64,000 nt of DNA from Alphaproteobacteria bacterium UBA6376 (GTDB lineage Bacteria; Pseudomonadota; Alphaproteobacteria; Rs-D84), in contig DJQW01000001.1 of the NCBI GenBank assembly GCA_002437665.1, forward strand, positions 124,001-188,000, read 5' to 3'. A program made the position numbers and the translations under genes. Within the stretch, counting starts at the first letter, position 1. Each line of letters opens with the position of its first letter. The notes beneath the pieces were generated by a model. That model searched no databases. It worked only from the letters and a program-made list of their open reading frames with translations, and had not been told where the DNA came from. This document shows, one piece after another, positions 60,825-64,000 of the stretch.

Positions 60825-61907
60825 ATGATTGAAACGATAACATTGACTGATTTCAGGAATCATAGAACCGCACGCATAACAACGCGCGGACACCGCAATG
60901 TTATCATTACTGGCCCAAATGGTGCGGGCAAAACCGCAGTACTCGAGGCCGTATCAATGTTATCCGGTGATCGCGGTATGCGTGGCGCACCATGGGGTGA
61001 AATTGCGCGCTTTGGGGGTTCGGGCGGTTTTTCCGTATTTGCGGTATTATCAGACGACACAGAAATATCTGTTTATTTTAACGCGGGTGATACAAATCGT
61101 CGCGCCCGTGTTGATGGCGATGCGGCAACATTGTCAGAATTGGCGGCGCACCTGCGTATGGTGTGGTTGACCCCCCGCGAAGACAGATTGTTTGTCGACA
61201 GTGCCGCCGACCGTCGTGCATTCTTTGACCGATTAGTGGCCAGTTTTGATTCCGCGCACAGTGGGCGTGTCCAGCGATTGGGGAAATTATTATCAGAACG
61301 CGCATTTGCATTAAAAAGCGGCCGCGATGCACATTGGTTGGACGCCATTGATGCCCTGATTGCCGCGACATCTGTTGCCATTGCCGACGCGCGCATAAAA
61401 TACGCCGGCGAATTGAATTATTTCCTGAACGGTGCGGCTGTATCTGTTGCGGGCATTGTTGAAAAAATGTTGCTGTCGGGCGCGCCCGCGGCGGCGGCCG
61501 AACGCGAATACATGGAGTATCTGGGCAATAATCGCGAATTAGTTGGCGATAAAATGGTGCTGGACGGCGCGCATAAATCTGACTTTGGCGTGTTTAATAC
61601 TGCGCTGGGCTTGCCGGCGAATTTGACCAGTACGGGCCAGCAAAAGACAGCATTGTTAAATATTATTTTGGCACACGCGAAATTGATTCACACAAAAACA
61701 GGTGCGCGTCCATTGATTTTGTTGGACGAGGCCGCCGCCCATCTGGACGCCGCGGCGCGTGCGAATTTATTTGCCGAATTGGGACGCGCCGATGCACAGG
61801 TTTGGGCAACGGGTCTGGACATGAATGTTTTTTCTGATGTACCGGACGCCGCATTTGTTGCTTGCGCTGATGGCGAAATAAATAATATACTGGCGGCGGA
61901 GAATTAA
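60825..61907 (+). CDS. recF: DNA repair protein RecF
   Basis: SMC-like ATPase that helps load RecA at gaps. The 360 residues begin IETITLTDFRNHR and have Walker A GPNGAGKT (30-37), the signature STGQQKTALLNIILAHA and Walker B LILLDEAAAHLD. It is not in the usual dnaA-dnaN-recF-gyrB cluster; gyrB lies 58 kb away. sspB follows after 5 bp. Confidence 0.95.
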   Translation: MIETITLTDFRNHRTARITTRGHRNVIITGPNGAGKTAVLEAVSMLSGDRGMRGAPWGEIARFGGSGGFSVFAVLSDDTEISVYFNAGDTNRRARVDGDAATLSELAAHLRMVWLTPREDRLFVDSAADRRAFFDRLVASFDSAHSGRVQRLGKLLSERAFALKSGRDAHWLDAIDALIAATSVAIADARIKYAGELNYFLNGAAVSVAGIVEKMLLSGAPAAAAEREYMEYLGNNRELVGDKMVLDGAHKSDFGVFNTALGLPANLTSTGQQKTALLNIILAHAKLIHTKTGARPLILLDEAAAHLDAAARANLFAELGRADAQVWATGLDMNVFSDVPDAAFVACADGEINNILAAEN

Positions 61908-61912
61908 AAGAC

Positions 61913-62377
61913 ATGGCAAAAATTGATTATCAAACATTGTTGGATAACGCACTGAAATCCGTTGTCAAAGACGCGCTGATTCATGCACAGGTCAATGGTC
62001 TGGGCGATGGAACACATTTCTTTATCACATTCAAAACGCGTGCGGCGGGTGTTGTGTTGCCGGATTTCCTGCGCATACGGTATCCAGATATTATGACGAT
62101 TGTATTACAGTATTCGTATAACAACCTGCACGTGTCTGACAAAGAATTTGGTGTGCAACTGACGTTTGATGGCCGTCCGTTCTTTATTCGTGTGCCTTTT
62201 TCCGCGTTGGTGGAATTCAAAGATCCGTCGGTTGATTTTATTTTAACCTTTCACCCAAAGGGTGGCATTGCCGCCGCGGACAATGATATGGAATTACCAT
62301 TGGACGAACGGCCCGATACCGTTCCCGACCCCGGCCGCGTTGTATCGTTGGATGATTTCAGAAAGAACCGTAAATAA
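61913..62377 (+). CDS. sspB: SspB-type ClpXP adaptor
   Basis: Adaptor that delivers ssrA-tagged proteins to the ClpXP protease. The 154-residue protein has the alphaproteobacterial SspB pattern (DYQTLLDNALKSVVKDAL, YPDIMTIVLQYSYNNLHV, VPFSALVEFKDPSVDF), an acidic flexible linker and the C-terminal ClpX-binding tail VVSLDDFRKNRK. It is co-transcribed with recF and ends in a strong terminator. Confidence 0.93.
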   Translation: MAKIDYQTLLDNALKSVVKDALIHAQVNGLGDGTHFFITFKTRAAGVVLPDFLRIRYPDIMTIVLQYSYNNLHVSDKEFGVQLTFDGRPFFIRVPFSALVEFKDPSVDFILTFHPKGGIAAADNDMELPLDERPDTVPDPGRVVSLDDFRKNRK

Positions 62378-62404
62378 AAATGCCCCGTGTGGGGCATTTT
62401 TTTA
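62377..62404 (+). terminator. Terminator after sspB
   Basis: AATGCCCC-GTGT-GGGGCATT followed by five further T residues, touching the stop codon. Confidence 0.9.
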
Positions 62405-62462
62405 TAGAGCAAAGCGCAACGAGCAATGGATGTGTCTGCCATTTGCGGACAAGTTTAATTTA

Positions 62463-62662
62463 CTGGATTGCTTCGTTACACTCGCAATGAATCCAAGCGA
62501 AGCGCAGGATACGGCAAGGACGCAGTCCGCAGGCGACACACGTTCTAGAATCTCTGTCATTGCGAGCAAGCGCAAGCGACGCGTGGCAATCCAGTTTATT
62601 CAATGTCGCGCGCAGCGCACAAAATTTGCTCTCTGTCGGAGCGTCAGCGGAGACGGATGAAC
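62463..62662 (-). repeat. Dispersed palindromic repeat, copy 2
   Basis: Inverted relative of 55722-55874. The core (62463-62594) keeps the CTGGATTGC/GCAATCCAG ends and the TTCTAGAA centre but has about 50 bp extra in one arm. The flank CAGCGGAGACGGATGAAC (62645-62662) is the reverse complement of the copy 1 flank. Confidence 0.85.
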
Positions 62663-62686
62663 TTTGAACTCTGTACTTTGAACTTT
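62658..62686 (+). repeat. TGAACTT heptamer block, second copy
   Basis: 29 bp identical to 4011-4039. It abuts the palindromic element, overlapping it by five bases. The 335 bp between sspB and accC thus hold only terminators and repeats. Confidence 0.9.
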
Positions 62687-62689
62687 AAT

Positions 62690-62716
62690 AAAAACGGGGC
62701 GTTGCCCCGTTTTTAT
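62690..62716 (-). terminator. Terminator of accC
   Basis: AACGGGGC-GTT... stem AAAACGGGGC/GCCCCGTTTT with T-run on the minus strand, at the accC stop. Confidence 0.9.
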
Positions 62717-64000
62717 TCTTGTTTTTCTTTCTGTTCTTTTTCACTGTTCAGGTAATTTTCCAACCAGTGGTTATCGAACTTTAATGTTTGAACATCGCGG
62801 TTCTTTAACAATTTCTGTTGCAGTGGGATTGTCGTCTTGACCCCTTCGATAACAAATTCATCTAACGCACGTGTGGCACGCATAATGCACGCCGTACGTG
62901 ATTGCGCATGAACAATCAGTTTTGCAATCATTGAATCGTATGTCGGTGGAATTGTGTAACCGGTATAGACCGCGCTGTCCACGCGCACACCCAGACCACC
63001 CGATGGTGCATACAATGTGATTTTCCCAGGATTCGGAATAAACGTTTCTGGATCTTCGGCATTGATACGAAATTCAATCGCATGACCGTGTGGGACAATA
63101 CTGGATTGTGCATAGCCCAACTTTTCACCGGCGGCAACACGAATTTGCTCGCGCACCAAATCGATACCATACACCATTTCAGTCACAGGATGTTCAACCT
63201 GCAATCTGGTATTCATTTCCAAGAAATAGAATTTGCCATCTTGGAACATAAATTCAAATGTACCGGCGTTGGTGTAACCCATTTTCTTGGCCGCGGTCTT
63301 GCAGACCTCTATCATATCATCACGCTGTTTCTGGGTCAGGGCCGCCGCAGGGCATTCTTCCATAACCTTTTGATTTTTACGCTGTAACGAACAATCACGT
63401 TCACCAAAAATCACAACGTTACCATGCGTGTCGCCCAATACCTGAAATTCAATATGACGTGGGTGCAACAACAATTTTTCCATATACAATGTGTCGTCGC
63501 CAAAACCACTGCGGGCCTCGTTCTTGGTAATCTGGAATGCAGCCGCCATTTCGTCGGCACTGTGCACCGCACGCATACCACGGCCACCACCGCCCGCCGA
63601 TGCCTTTAACATAACGGGGTAACCGATTTTTTCGGCCCACTTTAATGCATCTTCGACCGTATCAACCGCACCATCAGATCCCGGCACAACCGGCAGGCCG
63701 CATTCAATCGCGGTATGCTTGGCATTTACCTTGTCGCCCATTTTGGTAATCATTTCTGGCGATGGGCCAATCCAAATCATTCCGTGCTGAATAACCTTTT
63801 GTGCGAAATCTGCACGTTCGGACAAGAACCCGTACCCTGGGTGAATGGCATCAGAATTGGTCAGCAATGCCGCCGTCAGAATTGCGGATTCATTCAGATA
63901 AGAATCCTTGGACGGCCCCGGGCCAATGCATACGGATTCATCCGCCAGTTGTACATGCATTGCATTTTTATCAACCGTTGAATAAACCGCAACGGTGCGA
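62713..64000 (-). CDS. accC: Biotin carboxylase, 5' end outside window
   Basis: Biotin carboxylase subunit of acetyl-CoA carboxylase, the first step of fatty acid synthesis. About 428 residues are seen; the frame is open to the edge, where it reads RTVAVYSTVDKNAMHVQLAD, so roughly the first 25-30 residues are missing. Visible parts are IHPGYGFLSE, the ATP-grasp Gly-rich loop KASAGGGGRGM, FGERDCSLQRKNQKV, and FLEMNTRLQVEHPVTE with the catalytic residues. An accB gene is likely just beyond the edge. Confidence 0.95.
   Translation of the reverse strand, partial: RTVAVYSTVDKNAMHVQLADESVCIGPGPSKDSYLNESAILTAALLTNSDAIHPGYGFLSERADFAQKVIQHGMIWIGPSPEMITKMGDKVNAKHTAIECGLPVVPGSDGAVDTVEDALKWAEKIGYPVMLKASAGGGGRGMRAVHSADEMAAAFQITKNEARSGFGDDTLYMEKLLLHPRHIEFQVLGDTHGNVVIFGERDCSLQRKNQKVMEECPAAALTQKQRDDMIEVCKTAAKKMGYTNAGTFEFMFQDGKFYFLEMNTRLQVEHPVTEMVYGIDLVREQIRVAAGEKLGYAQSSIVPHGHAIEFRINAEDPETFIPNPGKITLYAPSGGLGVRVDSAVYTGYTIPPTYDSMIAKLIVHAQSRTACIMRATRALDEFVIEGVKTTIPLQQKLLKNRDVQTLKFDNHWLENYLNSEKEQKEKQE

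Overview
The window reads as chromosome of a Gram-negative alphaproteobacterium of modest GC content. Lipid A genes (lpxC, lpxK), a TolC/MacAB-type exporter, an SspB-type ClpXP adaptor with a C-terminal ClpX-binding tail and an alphaproteobacterial-type bL36 all point that way. Host association is suggested, but not proven, by a virB3-virB4 secretion pair and an IncI-like thin-pilus module. Genes are tightly packed, often overlapping, and short GC-rich hairpins followed by T-runs separate the operons.

Layout. 1-3.9 kb: gyrB with two small downstream genes on the minus strand, then a divergent pair that includes a RusA-like nuclease. 4.0-8.8 kb: a pilO-P-Q-R thin-pilus operon without a pilin. 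8.8-12 kb: a lipid A operon (acyltransferase, lpxK, lpxC, lipoprotein). 12.1-22.0 kb: the initiator tRNA gene with a 9.8-kb integrated island bounded by a perfect 50-bp direct repeat of the tRNA 3' part. The island carries a type III restriction-modification operon (mod, a three-helix membrane protein, a 54-residue repeat microprotein, res) behind a long structured leader, plus a Cas2-like protein, HTH proteins, an integrase remnant, a complete tyrosine integrase and a RhuM protein. 22.1-25.1 kb: a serine recombinase followed by an EcoRI-family adenine methyltransferase overlapping a DUF262-HNH protein, probably a second modification/restriction unit. 25.1-28.9 kb: a small Cys-repeat exported protein and a virB3-virB4-HExxH operon. 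29-31.2 kb: bL36 (frame disrupted), a short SufB/D-like protein and ychF.

31.2-40.9 kb is a minus-strand elongasome/replication run (mreC, mreD, mrdA, rodA, topA, dnaG, an ABC-F ATPase). 41-45 kb holds rpmI-rplT and pheST on the plus strand. 45-48.9 kb holds nth and ileS. The ileS leader encodes the peptide MKQTAIIIIK, immediately followed by a hairpin with eight T residues, which looks like ribosome-mediated attenuation by isoleucine supply. 49-55.7 kb holds tRNA-Thr, mnmG, fabG, fabD, queH, metG and tRNA-Val. 55.9-60.6 kb encodes a TolC-MacA-MacB-like tripartite efflux system. 60.6-64 kb holds tRNA-Cys, recF, sspB and most of accC, which runs off the right edge.

The most notable signals are the ileS attenuator, the two unexplained small genes and structured leader of the type III R-M operon, the methyltransferase/DUF262-HNH pair with its inverted repeat, several promoters so close to start codons that leaderless mRNAs are likely, and a modular dispersed palindromic repeat seen at three places. 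No CRISPR array, rRNA or complete insertion sequence was seen.
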